64,000 nt of DNA from Sphingomonas yabuuchiae (GTDB taxonomy: Bacteria; Pseudomonadota; Alphaproteobacteria; Sphingomonadales; Sphingomonadaceae): contig NZ_JACHNX010000006.1 of the NCBI RefSeq assembly GCF_014199595.1, positions 148,137 to 212,136 of the forward strand. Direction: 5' to 3'. The position numbers were made by a program, and so were the translations under genes. Positions 16,749-26,851 of the stretch are shown here, piece after piece. Within the stretch, counting starts at the first letter, position 1. Each line of letters begins with the position of its first letter. The notes under the pieces were generated by a model, which did not search any database, was not told the origin of the DNA, and saw only the letters and a program-made list of their open reading frames with translations.

Positions 16749-17633
16749 TTGCGCCTATTTTCGCGCGTTTCCGCCCCGCTGATCGTCATGGGCGCACTGT
16801 CCCTGTCGGCCCCCGCTTTTGCGCAGGACGCCACGGTGTCCAGCAACCCCGCCGCCGCCGAGATGGCGGGCCAGTTGGGCAAGAACACCATCACCGTCGG
16901 CCTGGCCGGGGCCTATCTGCCGGATTATGAGGGGTCGAACGACTATCAGTTCACCCCCGCCCCCGCCGCGCTCGCCTATATCGACGGGCATACGATCACC
17001 TATATCGGCAACCGCGTCTCGGTCGACCTGATCGGCGACAAGGCCAATCGCGACTGGGATATCCAGGCGGGGCCGATCGGCGTGGTGAATTTGGACCGCA
17101 CCGCGCCGTCGCGGATCGACGATCCCCGCGTCCGCGCGCTGGGCAAGATCGGCGCGGCGGTCGAGCTGGGCGGCTATGTCGGCATCGGCAAGATCGGCGT
17201 TATCACCAGCCCCTATGACCGGCTCTCCGTGTCGGTCAGCTATCGCCATGACGTGACCGGCGTGCATGACAGCGGCATCTGGCAGCCGTCGGTCAATTAT
17301 TTCACGCCGCTGTCGACCAAGGCGGCGGTCGGCCTGTTCGCCACCGCCGAGCGGGTCGGGCGCGGCTATGCCCGGCGCTATTTCTCGATCAACCAGGATC
17401 AGAGCGCGGCGAGCGGCCTGCCGGTCTACAACGCCCGTTCGGGCTGGAAGGACTGGTCGGTCGGCGGGCTGGCCACCTATTCGATCACGGGCAACCTGCT
17501 GAAGGGTTGGAAGGTCGTCGGCGGCCTGACCTATGGCCGGATGGTCAACGATTTCGGCGACAGCCCGATCGTGTCGCAGGCCGGTTCGCGCAGCCAGTGG
17601 CTGAGCGCGCTGGGGCTGGCCTACACGTTCTGA
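16749..17633 (+). CDS. MipA/OmpV family outer membrane protein
   Basis: 294 residues. The start TTG 16749 has a GGGAG site 8-10 bases upstream, and the first 25 residues (ending APAFA) are a signal peptide with an AxA site. The mature part alternates polar and hydrophobic residues as a beta barrel, opens with the MipA hallmark AGAYLPDYEGSNDYQFTPAPA and ends in aromatic YTF, typical for outer membrane insertion. MipA relatives scaffold murein enzymes or act as porin-like antigens. Confidence 0.9.
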   Translation: MRLFSRVSAPLIVMGALSLSAPAFAQDATVSSNPAAAEMAGQLGKNTITVGLAGAYLPDYEGSNDYQFTPAPAALAYIDGHTITYIGNRVSVDLIGDKANRDWDIQAGPIGVVNLDRTAPSRIDDPRVRALGKIGAAVELGGYVGIGKIGVITSPYDRLSVSVSYRHDVTGVHDSGIWQPSVNYFTPLSTKAAVGLFATAERVGRGYARRYFSINQDQSAASGLPVYNARSGWKDWSVGGLATYSITGNLLKGWKVVGGLTYGRMVNDFGDSPIVSQAGSRSQWLSALGLAYTF

Positions 17634-17740
17634 GGACAAGCTAAAGGCCCGACCGGGGAGGAACTGCCGTAGGCATATCCGGCGGCGATCCTCCCTGGAA
17701 TGAACGCCTTTCATACGGGTCAGTCGGTGCGCCTTCCTCT

Positions 17741-17762
17741 CCCCTCCCGCAAGCGGGAGGGG
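17741..17762. terminator. Hairpin between convergent mipA-like gene and lipoprotein gene
   Basis: CCCCTCCCGC (17741-17750) pairs with GCGGGAGGGG (17753-17762) over a two-base loop. It sits between two convergent genes with no other gene in the 180-base gap. Confidence 0.6.
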
Positions 17763-17814
17763 CGTGCTTCGCTGCGAGCCGCTGGCGCCCCCTCGCCATT
17801 CACGGGGGGGAGGA

Positions 17815-18330
17815 TCAACCCTCCTGCGGGCATTCCCCCGGCTGGGTCACCGGCGCGCCGCCCATATACCAGTGGCTGCGGTCGCCCATCGTCTCGCGGT
17901 CATGATAGCAGACCCGCGCCTTGGTCGATTTCATATCGATCTCGACCGTCCAGTTGTTGTCGGCGCAGTCATGCGGGGTGCAGCCATGCGCGGCGATCCC
18001 CTGTTCCCCCTGGCGGAAGATCGGCACCGTCACCGCGCCGCGCGACATGATCCGCTGGACCAGCTTCTGATCGCCGACCGCATCGTGCAGCGCGGTCGCC
18101 ACCTCGGTCCGATCGAAGAAGCTGACCCCGTCGACCGCATCGCCCGGATAATGGCCGATATAGCTGGTCAGCGGATTGACCTGCGCCACACCCGGCATCG
18201 GCGTGGGCCGTGCCGTGCCCGGCGGGGTGAAGTTGCCGGGGGCGACATCCGAGTCGGTATCCCCACCCTGCCCGCCACACGCCGACAGCGCGAGCAGAGC
18301 CAAGGGGGCAAGGATGGCGAAACGGCGCAT
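17815..18330 (-). CDS. Lipoprotein of unknown function
   Basis: 171 residues from ATG 18330, with AGGAGAG just upstream. The N-terminus MRRFAILAPLALLALSACGG is a signal peptide with lipobox L-S-A-C, so the protein should be lipid-anchored in the periplasm. A Thr/Pro-rich linker follows, then a globular part with four cysteines (CTPHDC, VCYHD, GECPQ). No family recognised. Upstream in-frame codons in the 5' gap have no support. Confidence 0.75.
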   Translation of the reverse strand: MRRFAILAPLALLALSACGGQGGDTDSDVAPGNFTPPGTARPTPMPGVAQVNPLTSYIGHYPGDAVDGVSFFDRTEVATALHDAVGDQKLVQRIMSRGAVTVPIFRQGEQGIAAHGCTPHDCADNNWTVEIDMKSTKARVCYHDRETMGDRSHWYMGGAPVTQPGECPQEG

Positions 18331-18394
18331 GTCTCTCTCCTGACGAATCTCGTGTTGGCGGGAACGCTTCGGGGCTGCGGCCGGTTGCCCCTTC

Positions 18395-18838
18395 ATGTCA
18401 CCCCCGCCTTCCCATGATGCCGCGCTGGCCCGCTTTGTCGAGGTCCAGGCGAACAATTTTGCCACCGCGCTGGCCGAACTGCGATCCGGCCGAAAGCAAA
18501 GCCACTGGATGTGGTACATCTTCCCGCAGATCGCCGGACTGGGTCGCAGCCCGACCGCGATATTCTATGCCATCGCCGATGCCGGGGAAGCGCGGGCCTA
18601 TCTGGCGCATCCGCTGCTCGGACCGCGTTTGCAGGACGCCGTGACCGCCGCGATCGATGCGCCGGGCTCGGCCGAGGCGATCTTCGGCGCGGTCGATGCG
18701 ATGAAGCTGCGTTCGTCGCTGACCCTGTTTGCCACCGTGGCCGACGATCCCGCGCCGTTCCGCCAGGGGCTCGCGCGCTTCTTCGACGGGCAGGACGATC
18801 CCGCGACGCTGGCGAGACTCGACCGTCCCGAACGGTGA
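18395..18838 (+). CDS. DUF1810 family protein
   Basis: 147 residues matching the DUF1810 family of short calpastatin-like cytosolic proteins. The signature GRKQSHWMWYIFPQIAGLGRS is visible near residue 32, followed by YLAHPLLGPRL and DAMKLRSSLTLFA. Function is not established; the fold is helical. It is divergent from the lipoprotein gene to its left. Confidence 0.9.
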   Translation: MSPPPSHDAALARFVEVQANNFATALAELRSGRKQSHWMWYIFPQIAGLGRSPTAIFYAIADAGEARAYLAHPLLGPRLQDAVTAAIDAPGSAEAIFGAVDAMKLRSSLTLFATVADDPAPFRQGLARFFDGQDDPATLARLDRPER

Positions 18839-18872
18839 CGGTAGAGTCTCCACCCGGCTCATTTGCCCGGAT

Positions 18873-19250
18873 TCACTTGATCGTGACGGGGCCGGGGCCG
18901 GTGACGCTGGCCGACTGGTCGGCGGTCAGCACGATCGTCCACTGGGTCGTGCCGTCGCACACCGCGTTCCAGGTCGGGTTGCCGTTGGTGGCGGCGGCTT
19001 CCTTCATCACCGTGACCGACTGGCAGCTGGCGCCGCTCGGCCCGGCATCGCGGATCGCGCGGAACAGGACGCCGCGACGCTGGCCCTCGGGCAGCGCACG
19101 GATCTTGGCCCCCAGCGTGTCGGCGCTCATCTCGGTGCCGTTGGTGGTGACGGCGGCCGCGCTGTTGTTGGCCGGTTCGCTCGATGAGCCGCACGCGGCC
19201 AGCGGCAGCGCGGCGGCCATCACGGCCAGGAGAATCGTGGAACGCTGCAT
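18873..19250 (-). CDS. Small lipoprotein of unknown function
   Basis: 125 residues. MQRSTILLAVMAAALPLAACGSSS is a signal peptide with lipobox L-A-A-C. The rest is small and polar with two cysteines (ASCQSV and AVCDG) that probably pair. AAGGA lies upstream of the start. It is convergent with the DUF1810 gene and divergent from ung. Confidence 0.8.
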   Translation of the reverse strand: MQRSTILLAVMAAALPLAACGSSSEPANNSAAAVTTNGTEMSADTLGAKIRALPEGQRRGVLFRAIRDAGPSGASCQSVTVMKEAAATNGNPTWNAVCDGTTQWTIVLTADQSASVTGPGPVTIK

Positions 19251-19361
19251 GATCCAGGTCCTTTCCTATCGGGCGGCCGCGGGAGGGCGACCGTATCGCC
19301 TGCATAACGATCATCGGCGACACCGGTTGCGCGCATCCGTCGCGAACGGCAAGACGCATTC

Positions 19362-20057
19362 ATGAGCGACGTTCGATTGCACGAAAGCTGGCTGTCGGTG
19401 CTGCGGCCCGAATTCGACGAACCCTATATGAAGGCGCTGAAGACCTTCCTGGCCGAGGAGCGCGAGGGCGGCCAGCGCGTCTTCCCCCGCCCGTCCGAGT
19501 GGTTCCGCGCGCTGGACCTGACGCCGCTGGATCAGGTGCGCGTCGTCATCCTGGGGCAGGACCCCTATCATGGCGAGGGGCAGGCGCATGGCCTGGCCTT
19601 CTCGGTCCAGCCCGGCGTCCGGCCGCCGCCCAGCCTGGTCAATATCTACAAGGAGATGGCGACCGACCTGGGCATTGCGCCGCCCTCCCATGGCCTGCTC
19701 GACCATTGGGCGCGACAGGGGGTGCTGCTGCTCAACTCGGTGCTGACCGTACGCATGGGCCAGGCTGCCTCGCATCAGGTGCGCGGCTGGGAGCGGTTCA
19801 CCGACGCCGTGATCCGCGCCGTCGCTGCCAAGCCCGAGCCGGTCGTCTTCATCCTGTGGGGCGCCTATGCCCAGAAGAAGGCTGGGTTCGTGCGCGAAAT
19901 GGGCGAAGGGCGGCACTGCGTCCTGACCTCGGTCCATCCATCGCCCTTGTCGGCGCGGGGCGGCTTTTTCGGGTCGAAGCCCTTTTCCAAGGCCAATGCC
20001 TTTCTGGCCGAACATGGCCAGCCGCCGATCGACTGGGCACTGCCGCCGCTGTCATGA
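19362..20057 (+). CDS. ung: Uracil-DNA glycosylase, family 1
   Basis: Removes uracil from DNA to begin base-excision repair. 231 residues with the water-activating GQDPYHG motif (catalytic Asp67), the uracil-binding NSVLTV strand, and the C-terminal HPSPLSARGGF loop that enters the minor groove (His catalytic). Length and motif order are those of family 1 Ung. It stands alone. Confidence 0.96.
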   Translation: MSDVRLHESWLSVLRPEFDEPYMKALKTFLAEEREGGQRVFPRPSEWFRALDLTPLDQVRVVILGQDPYHGEGQAHGLAFSVQPGVRPPPSLVNIYKEMATDLGIAPPSHGLLDHWARQGVLLLNSVLTVRMGQAASHQVRGWERFTDAVIRAVAAKPEPVVFILWGAYAQKKAGFVREMGEGRHCVLTSVHPSPLSARGGFFGSKPFSKANAFLAEHGQPPIDWALPPLS

Positions 20058-20135
20058 TCTGTAATCGCTATGGCATCATTAGGCCTGAGCGCGCATAGGG
20101 TCGTGCATCCCCCATCTGACGAAGGAATACAGGCG

Positions 20136-20447
20136 ATGGCCGATGACGATTATGTCTATGACGAAGCGACCGGCGAATGGATCAGCGCCGCGGACGCCGC
20201 CGCCAAGGGCGGAACGGCCAGCGACGACGATGCGGTCGTGGTGCGGGACTCGGTCGGCAATGTGCTGAACGACGGGGACCAGGTGACGCTGATCAAGGAC
20301 CTGACCGTCAAGGGCGCAGGCCAGACGCTGAAGCGCGGCACCCTCATCAAGTCGATCCGCCTGACCGGCGACGCGCAGGAAATCGACTGCAAGTTCGACG
20401 GGATCAAGGGATTGGTCTTGCGCGCGGAGTTTGTGCGGAAGCGGTGA
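20136..20447 (+). CDS. PhnA-type (alkylphosphonate utilisation) protein
   Basis: 103 residues from ATG 20136 (MADDDYVYD). The C-terminal two thirds match the PhnA domain: DSVGNVLNDGDQVTLIKDL, then KGAGQTLKRGTLIKSIRL and the closing IKGLVLRAEFVRK. The N-terminal zinc ribbon of longer PhnA proteins is absent, replaced by a short acidic segment. Despite the name, the family has no proven role in phosphonate breakdown, and no phn genes are nearby. Confidence 0.85.
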   Translation: MADDDYVYDEATGEWISAADAAAKGGTASDDDAVVVRDSVGNVLNDGDQVTLIKDLTVKGAGQTLKRGTLIKSIRLTGDAQEIDCKFDGIKGLVLRAEFVRKR

Positions 20448-20485
20448 CGGTTGACGTTCGGAGGATCGTAGGAGACCTTCAGCTC

Positions 20486-20671
20486 ATGCAAGCCGTCTCC
20501 TACGCCGAAGCGTCCGAAAATCTGGAGGCGATGATCGACAAGGTCGTCGCCGACCGCGCGCCATTGGCGATCACGCTTGAGCGTAGCGAAGGCGCGGTGC
20601 TGGTGTCGGCCAGTGAATGGGCAATGATTGAGAAGGCTTTGCAGAGCCCGCATTCCACGCAGAAGGCTTAA
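20486..20671 (+). CDS. Phd/YefM-type antitoxin, apparently without a toxin partner
   Basis: 61 residues from ATG 20486, with AGGAGAC upstream. The sequence MQAVSYAEASENLEAMIDKV, then LAITLERSEGAVLVSASEW, is the Phd/YefM DNA-binding fold that normally represses its operon and neutralises a RelE/YoeB or Doc toxin. No toxin gene follows: the next frame is a convergent, unrelated gene overlapping its last four bases. It may be an orphan regulator or a relic of a lost pair. Confidence 0.8.
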   Translation: MQAVSYAEASENLEAMIDKVVADRAPLAITLERSEGAVLVSASEWAMIEKALQSPHSTQKA

Positions 20672-21297
20672 GACGGTTCCGCCGGGCGCTGAAATGGCAG
20701 ACGCTTTGGAATGGCGCTCATCATCGACGAAGCGTGACCCACGGCGATATTGCGCACGTCAAGCGCTCGATCGGTAATTGAACGAGTAATGTCACCTAGG
20801 CGACGCCCGAACGTTGTCGCTGCGTCTGCAACCATACGCTTAAGTTCAGCAAGGTTTTCGCTCGAAAGAAGCGCCTTGATTGTTTCCACGGCAAAATCGG
20901 CAACCGATTTGATGAGCTGCTTTCCCATGGCAAAGGCATCGGCAACGGTGTCGAGCAACTTATTTCGCTCATCTTCGCTGAGCGCATGCCAGCCATAGTG
21001 AACGGCACCAATCGCAGCACAGGTCATCATCACCGGATTGGCTAAGCTAATCGTCCCGCCAACCGGCACTATGCCCGCACCTAACAATGCTCGACCTACG
21101 CCGATCAGCATCAAGCCATGCTCAGAACCAACACCAAAACCAATTTGCACGGCCTCAAGCACATGACCACAACGGCTTAGTAGAACATTGTCCAAGCCTT
21201 TGAGCATCTCGACGTGGCTGGCGAGAAAGCTAGAAGCGTCAGAAAAGCCGTAAACTTGCGCGAGTGCCGTGACGCCTGCCGTTGCGATCTGCAACAT
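20668..21297 (-). CDS. Unknown protein with glycine-rich hydrophobic centre, low G+C
   Basis: 209 residues, no family recognised. The centre (about residues 60-105) is hydrophobic and glycine-rich (LIGVGRALLGAGIVPVGG, then VMMTCAAIGAVHYGW), which could be a membrane hairpin. The C-terminal half is long amphipathic helix with ALSSENLAELKRMV and Arg-rich segments. Codon use is clearly richer in A and T than the neighbours, a sign of transfer. It is convergent with the orphan antitoxin by a four-base overlap; a link between the two is only suggested by position. Confidence 0.65.
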   Translation of the reverse strand: MLQIATAGVTALAQVYGFSDASSFLASHVEMLKGLDNVLLSRCGHVLEAVQIGFGVGSEHGLMLIGVGRALLGAGIVPVGGTISLANPVMMTCAAIGAVHYGWHALSEDERNKLLDTVADAFAMGKQLIKSVADFAVETIKALLSSENLAELKRMVADAATTFGRRLGDITRSITDRALDVRNIAVGHASSMMSAIPKRLPFQRPAEPS

Positions 21298-21484
21298 GGC
21301 TTTCTCCCAGGATATTCAAAACCCGTACAGGCATCTATCCCTAAAACCACTGCAAGCAACCGGCTTATATCAAAACTGTGTCGAATTTAGATGTTTTGCT
21401 GCCCCATGGCCCTCAACTTCGCTCAGGCTAAACCAAGGTCGAGAACAACGGGGGCCGCGCCCTCACTGGATGCGGCCCCTTTCC

Positions 21485-23470
<1,986 letters not shown>

Positions 23471-23551
23471 ATGGGCCCGTCATAAGCGACTTCGCGGCGG
23501 ATAAGAAGCGGTTTTGCGTGAAGGTGGATCAGCCCCGCCACGCAAACAAAA

Positions 23552-23590
23552 TGCCCCGACCGGCCAGGGGACTAGCGACCGATCGGGGCA
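23552..23590 (-). terminator. Terminator-like hairpin after the ferritin-like pair
   Basis: TGCCCCGACCGG (23552-23563) and CCGATCGGGGCA (23579-23590) form a 12-bp stem with one mismatch, 35 bases after the stop of the second ferritin-like gene. On the minus strand the stem is followed by TTTTGTTTG, consistent with an intrinsic terminator. Confidence 0.7.
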
Positions 23591-23624
23591 AACGGCCCTT
23601 GGAGGGGACCTTGGGAAGGGGGTT

Positions 23625-24656
23625 TTAGCCGCTGGCGGCGCTGGTGCGGACGTTGCCGTTCAGGCCGCTGGGGAAGAAGCCGCCGCCGGTCACCGCCGCC
23701 TTGTTGAGATACACGACGTTCAGCACCTGGCCGGGCGTGCGGACAAAGGCGATGGCGTTGGAGTCGGCGGGAACCAGGTTCGCCACCTGCGTGCCGTTCA
23801 CCGTCGTCACGAGGCCCTGGTCGAGATCGGCCGAGCCGTCCAGGCTGTCGCGCGCGTCCGAGATCTTGCCCGCATTGGTGATCAGCGCCGAATTGCTCAG
23901 CCCCTTGCGGTACAGCGTCGTGCGGACCAGACCGGCATGATAGGCCTCGGCCGCGTGGATGCCCGCCGCCGCCTCGATGAAGGTCTTGTTGGTCAGCAGG
24001 GAGACGCCGCCCATATAGGCGGTGACGCCGACATCCTCGAACAGGAACGCGCCGAGGAGGAAGGCTTCGTCCGAGGCATAGGGGTCGAAGGTGCCGCTGG
24101 TGATCACGCCCGCCGCCAGCGCCGCCGCCGTGAACGCGCCGCTGGCATCGCCCGACAGGTTGATCGCAGGCTGCGCCACCGCCGCACTGCCCAGCGCCGA
24201 GCGCAGGAAGTTGACATGCGCGATCTCGTCATAGGCGATCTCGCGCGCATATTGCGCGACGATCCGGTCCTGAAACTCGACCTTACGCGGCTGGCCCGCG
24301 CCGTTGGTGGCGCTGGTGTTGATCGCGACCGCGCCCTGCGATCCGGTGCCGGTCAGCGCCGACGACGGCAGGCCGGTGCCGAAGGCGGCATAGCTGTAGA
24401 ATTGCGCTTCCAGATATTCGAGCTGGAGCGCGAAGTTCAGCACATCGGCATCCGTCACCGACCCGGTCGGGGTGGTGGTGGGCGTCGGCGTGGGTACGAC
24501 GATGACGTTGTCGCCATCGTCACCGCAGGCGCCCAGCATCGCCAGGCCGCCGACGGCGCCAGCCCCGGCGGCCATACGCATGAAACGGCGACGATCGGAC
24601 CGGCGCTTGGCGGAGGCTTCTTCGATAACCTCGAGAATGCAGCGTTCTTCGCTCAT
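23625..24656 (-). CDS. Tat-exported ferritin-like protein, second of a tandem pair
   Basis: 343 residues. The N-terminus has a twin-arginine signal (RRRFMRMAAGAGAVGGLAML) followed by GACG, which also resembles a lipobox, and a Pro/Thr linker (VVPTPTPTTTPTG). The body is a ferritin-like helical domain of the desiccation-related type: DADVLNFALQLEYLEAQFY, EIAYDEIAHVNFLR and AAAGIHAAEAYHAG supply Glu/His ligand pairs for a di-metal site. It is close in sequence to the gene immediately upstream, 34 bases away; the two surely arose by duplication. Confidence 0.88.
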   Translation of the reverse strand: MSEERCILEVIEEASAKRRSDRRRFMRMAAGAGAVGGLAMLGACGDDGDNVIVVPTPTPTTTPTGSVTDADVLNFALQLEYLEAQFYSYAAFGTGLPSSALTGTGSQGAVAINTSATNGAGQPRKVEFQDRIVAQYAREIAYDEIAHVNFLRSALGSAAVAQPAINLSGDASGAFTAAALAAGVITSGTFDPYASDEAFLLGAFLFEDVGVTAYMGGVSLLTNKTFIEAAAGIHAAEAYHAGLVRTTLYRKGLSNSALITNAGKISDARDSLDGSADLDQGLVTTVNGTQVANLVPADSNAIAFVRTPGQVLNVVYLNKAAVTGGGFFPSGLNGNVRTSAASG

Positions 24657-24690
24657 GATTCAAATCCTCTCCAGAGGAGGAAAAAGGGGA

Positions 24691-25674
24691 TCAGTTCGCC
24701 ACGCTCGCGCGCAGATTGCCGTTGACGCCGGCCGGGAAGAACCCGCCCAGCGTGGCGGCCGCCTTGTTCAGGTACACGATGTTGAGCACCTGACCCGGCG
24801 AGCGGCTGAACGCGATGCCGTTGGTATCGAGCGGCACGATGTTGGACACCAGCTGTCCGTTGACCGTGGCCTGGGCGATCCCCTGGTCGAGGTCGGTCGA
24901 ACCGTCCAGGCTGTCGCGCGCATCCGAAATCTTGCCGGCGGCGGTGACGAGCGACGATTCCGGGTTGGGATCGGCATAGCCGCGGGCATAGAGCGTCGTG
25001 CGCACGATGGCCGCGTGATAGGCCTCGACCGCCAGAATACCGGCCGCCGCCTGCAAGAAGGTCTTGTTGCTGATCAGCGGCGAGGCGCCCTTATAGGCGG
25101 TCACGCCGACATCCTCGAAGATGTACGCGCCCAGCAGGAAGGCGGTGGGCGAGCTATAGGGATTGAAGGTGCCGCTAGTAATCACGCCCGCGGCCAGCGC
25201 CGCCGCCGTGAACGGGCCATTGGCATCGCCCGAGATGTTGATCGCGGGTTGCGCGACCGCCGCACTGCCCAGCGCGGTGCGCAGGAAGGCGACATGCGCC
25301 GCCTCGTCCGCCGCGATCTCGCGGGCATATTGCCCGACAATGGCGTCGTCGGCGCTGCCGGTCGCGAAATTGACCTGCTGGCCGCCGGTCACGGCACCCT
25401 GGGTGCCGGTGCCGGTCAGCTGGTTGGAGGCCAGGCCGGTGCCGTTGGCGGCAAAGGCATAGAACTGCGCCTCGAGATATTCGAGGTTCAACGCGAAGTT
25501 CAGAATGTCGGTGTCGGTGATCGTCGACTGGGCCCCGGCCTTGCCTGCCAGGGAAAAGGCGGTCAAGCCGGCGGCTGCCGCGCCCATCGCCGTCTTGAAG
25601 AATTCGCGCCGCATATTGCGGCGCTCGACCCGTGCATCGAACGCGTCGAGCAGTTGTGCGCTTTCCGTCATCAT
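24691..25674 (-). CDS. Tat-exported ferritin-like protein, first of a tandem pair
   Basis: 327 residues. The leader (RRNMRREFFKTAMGAAAAGLTAFSLAGKAGA) is a twin-arginine signal with an AxA cleavage site and lacks the lipobox cysteine of its paralogue. The ferritin-like helices are again visible: DTDILNFALNLEYLEAQFY, EIAADEAAHVAFLR and AAAGILAVEAYHAA with Glu and His metal ligands. Such proteins are linked to desiccation and oxidative stress, but the enzyme activity is not known. The two paralogues probably form one transcript. Confidence 0.88.
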   Translation of the reverse strand: MMTESAQLLDAFDARVERRNMRREFFKTAMGAAAAGLTAFSLAGKAGAQSTITDTDILNFALNLEYLEAQFYAFAANGTGLASNQLTGTGTQGAVTGGQQVNFATGSADDAIVGQYAREIAADEAAHVAFLRTALGSAAVAQPAINISGDANGPFTAAALAAGVITSGTFNPYSSPTAFLLGAYIFEDVGVTAYKGASPLISNKTFLQAAAGILAVEAYHAAIVRTTLYARGYADPNPESSLVTAAGKISDARDSLDGSTDLDQGIAQATVNGQLVSNIVPLDTNGIAFSRSPGQVLNIVYLNKAAATLGGFFPAGVNGNLRASVAN

Positions 25675-25871
25675 GCTCCTCCCGATCAGGAACCAGCGGC
25701 CAGCTCTTCTGTTATGATGTAACGATCAGAAGTACATGCCGTGGGGTTTTGCCAAGGCCTGCTTTGCGAGCGAGGTCTTGGCCGAACCGGAAGTCAAAAC
25801 GTCGGCTCTGACGAAAAGACGCATCGAACTAACAAAAATCAGATTTTAATCGTGATGCCACGACAGGACGT

Positions 25872-26849
25872 TTATGGTGCAAGCCGAGCCGATTGCGCTT
25901 CGGCCAGATAGACCGAAAACAGCTGATCGGGGTCCGTCCAGTCCTTCACCGGGGTCCAGCCCCCCGCCCGCAGCAGGATCTTGGCATCGCGTGGTCCGTA
26001 TTTGTGGCTGTTCTCGGTATGGATCGTCTCGCCCGCCGCCATGGCGAAGGGGCGACCTTCGATGGTGAAGTCGACATCCTGCTGCGCCGCCAGATGCATC
26101 TCGATCCGCGAACGATCGTCGTTCCAGATGGCACGATGGCGAAAGGCATCGACCGGGATGGTGCCGTCCAGCTCGCGGTTGATCCGGTCGAGCAGGTTGC
26201 GGTTGAACGCCGCCGTCACGCCTGCCGCATCGTCATAGGCGGGGACCAGCACGTCGCTGGGCTTGGTCCGGTCCATGCCGATCAGCAGCATCGCCCCCTC
26301 GCCCAGCGAGCCGCGCATCGCGCGCAGCAGGTCGGTCGCCATGGCGGGCGTCATGTTGCCGATGGTCGATCCGGGGAAGAACCCCAGTTTCGGCGCATCC
26401 GCCACCATCGCGGGCAGCGTCAGCGGGCGCATGAAATCGCCCTCCAGCGGATGGATGGGCAGGTCGGGAAACGCCTGTTGCAGCCCGCGCGCGGATTCGC
26501 GCAGGAAGTCGCCCGAAATGTCGATCGGCACATAGGCCGATGGTTCGACACAGCGCAGCAGGACCGGCGTCTTGGTCGAGGAGCCCGATCCGAATTCGAC
26601 CACCGCGCGTCCCTTGCCGACATGCGCGACCAGATCGGGGCACATGGCCTTCAGGATCGCCGTCTCGGTCCGCGTCGGATAATATTCGGGCAGGTCGGTG
26701 ATCGCCTCGAACAGCTCGGACCCCTTGCGGTCGTAGAACCAGCGCGCGGGGATGGCGCGCGGGCGACGCTCCAACCCGGCAAGGACGTCGGCGCGGAAGG
26801 CGGGGTCGGCCAGCGACATCTGGCCGTCCTCGATCTCGGGCTTCAGCAT
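25872..26849 (-). CDS. egtD: L-histidine N-alpha-methyltransferase (ergothioneine)
   Basis: Trimethylates L-histidine to hercynine with S-adenosylmethionine. 325 residues. YYPTRTETAIL near residue 56 and the SAM loop VVEFGSGSSTKT near 84 are family hallmarks, followed by YVPIDISGDFL and FFPGSTIGN. The stop/start gap to egtB is two bases. Hercynine goes directly to EgtB. No egtA, egtC or egtE is present in the window. Confidence 0.94.
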   Translation of the reverse strand: MLKPEIEDGQMSLADPAFRADVLAGLERRPRAIPARWFYDRKGSELFEAITDLPEYYPTRTETAILKAMCPDLVAHVGKGRAVVEFGSGSSTKTPVLLRCVEPSAYVPIDISGDFLRESARGLQQAFPDLPIHPLEGDFMRPLTLPAMVADAPKLGFFPGSTIGNMTPAMATDLLRAMRGSLGEGAMLLIGMDRTKPSDVLVPAYDDAAGVTAAFNRNLLDRINRELDGTIPVDAFRHRAIWNDDRSRIEMHLAAQQDVDFTIEGRPFAMAAGETIHTENSHKYGPRDAKILLRAGGWTPVKDWTDPDQLFSVYLAEAQSARLAP

Positions 26850-26851
26850 GC

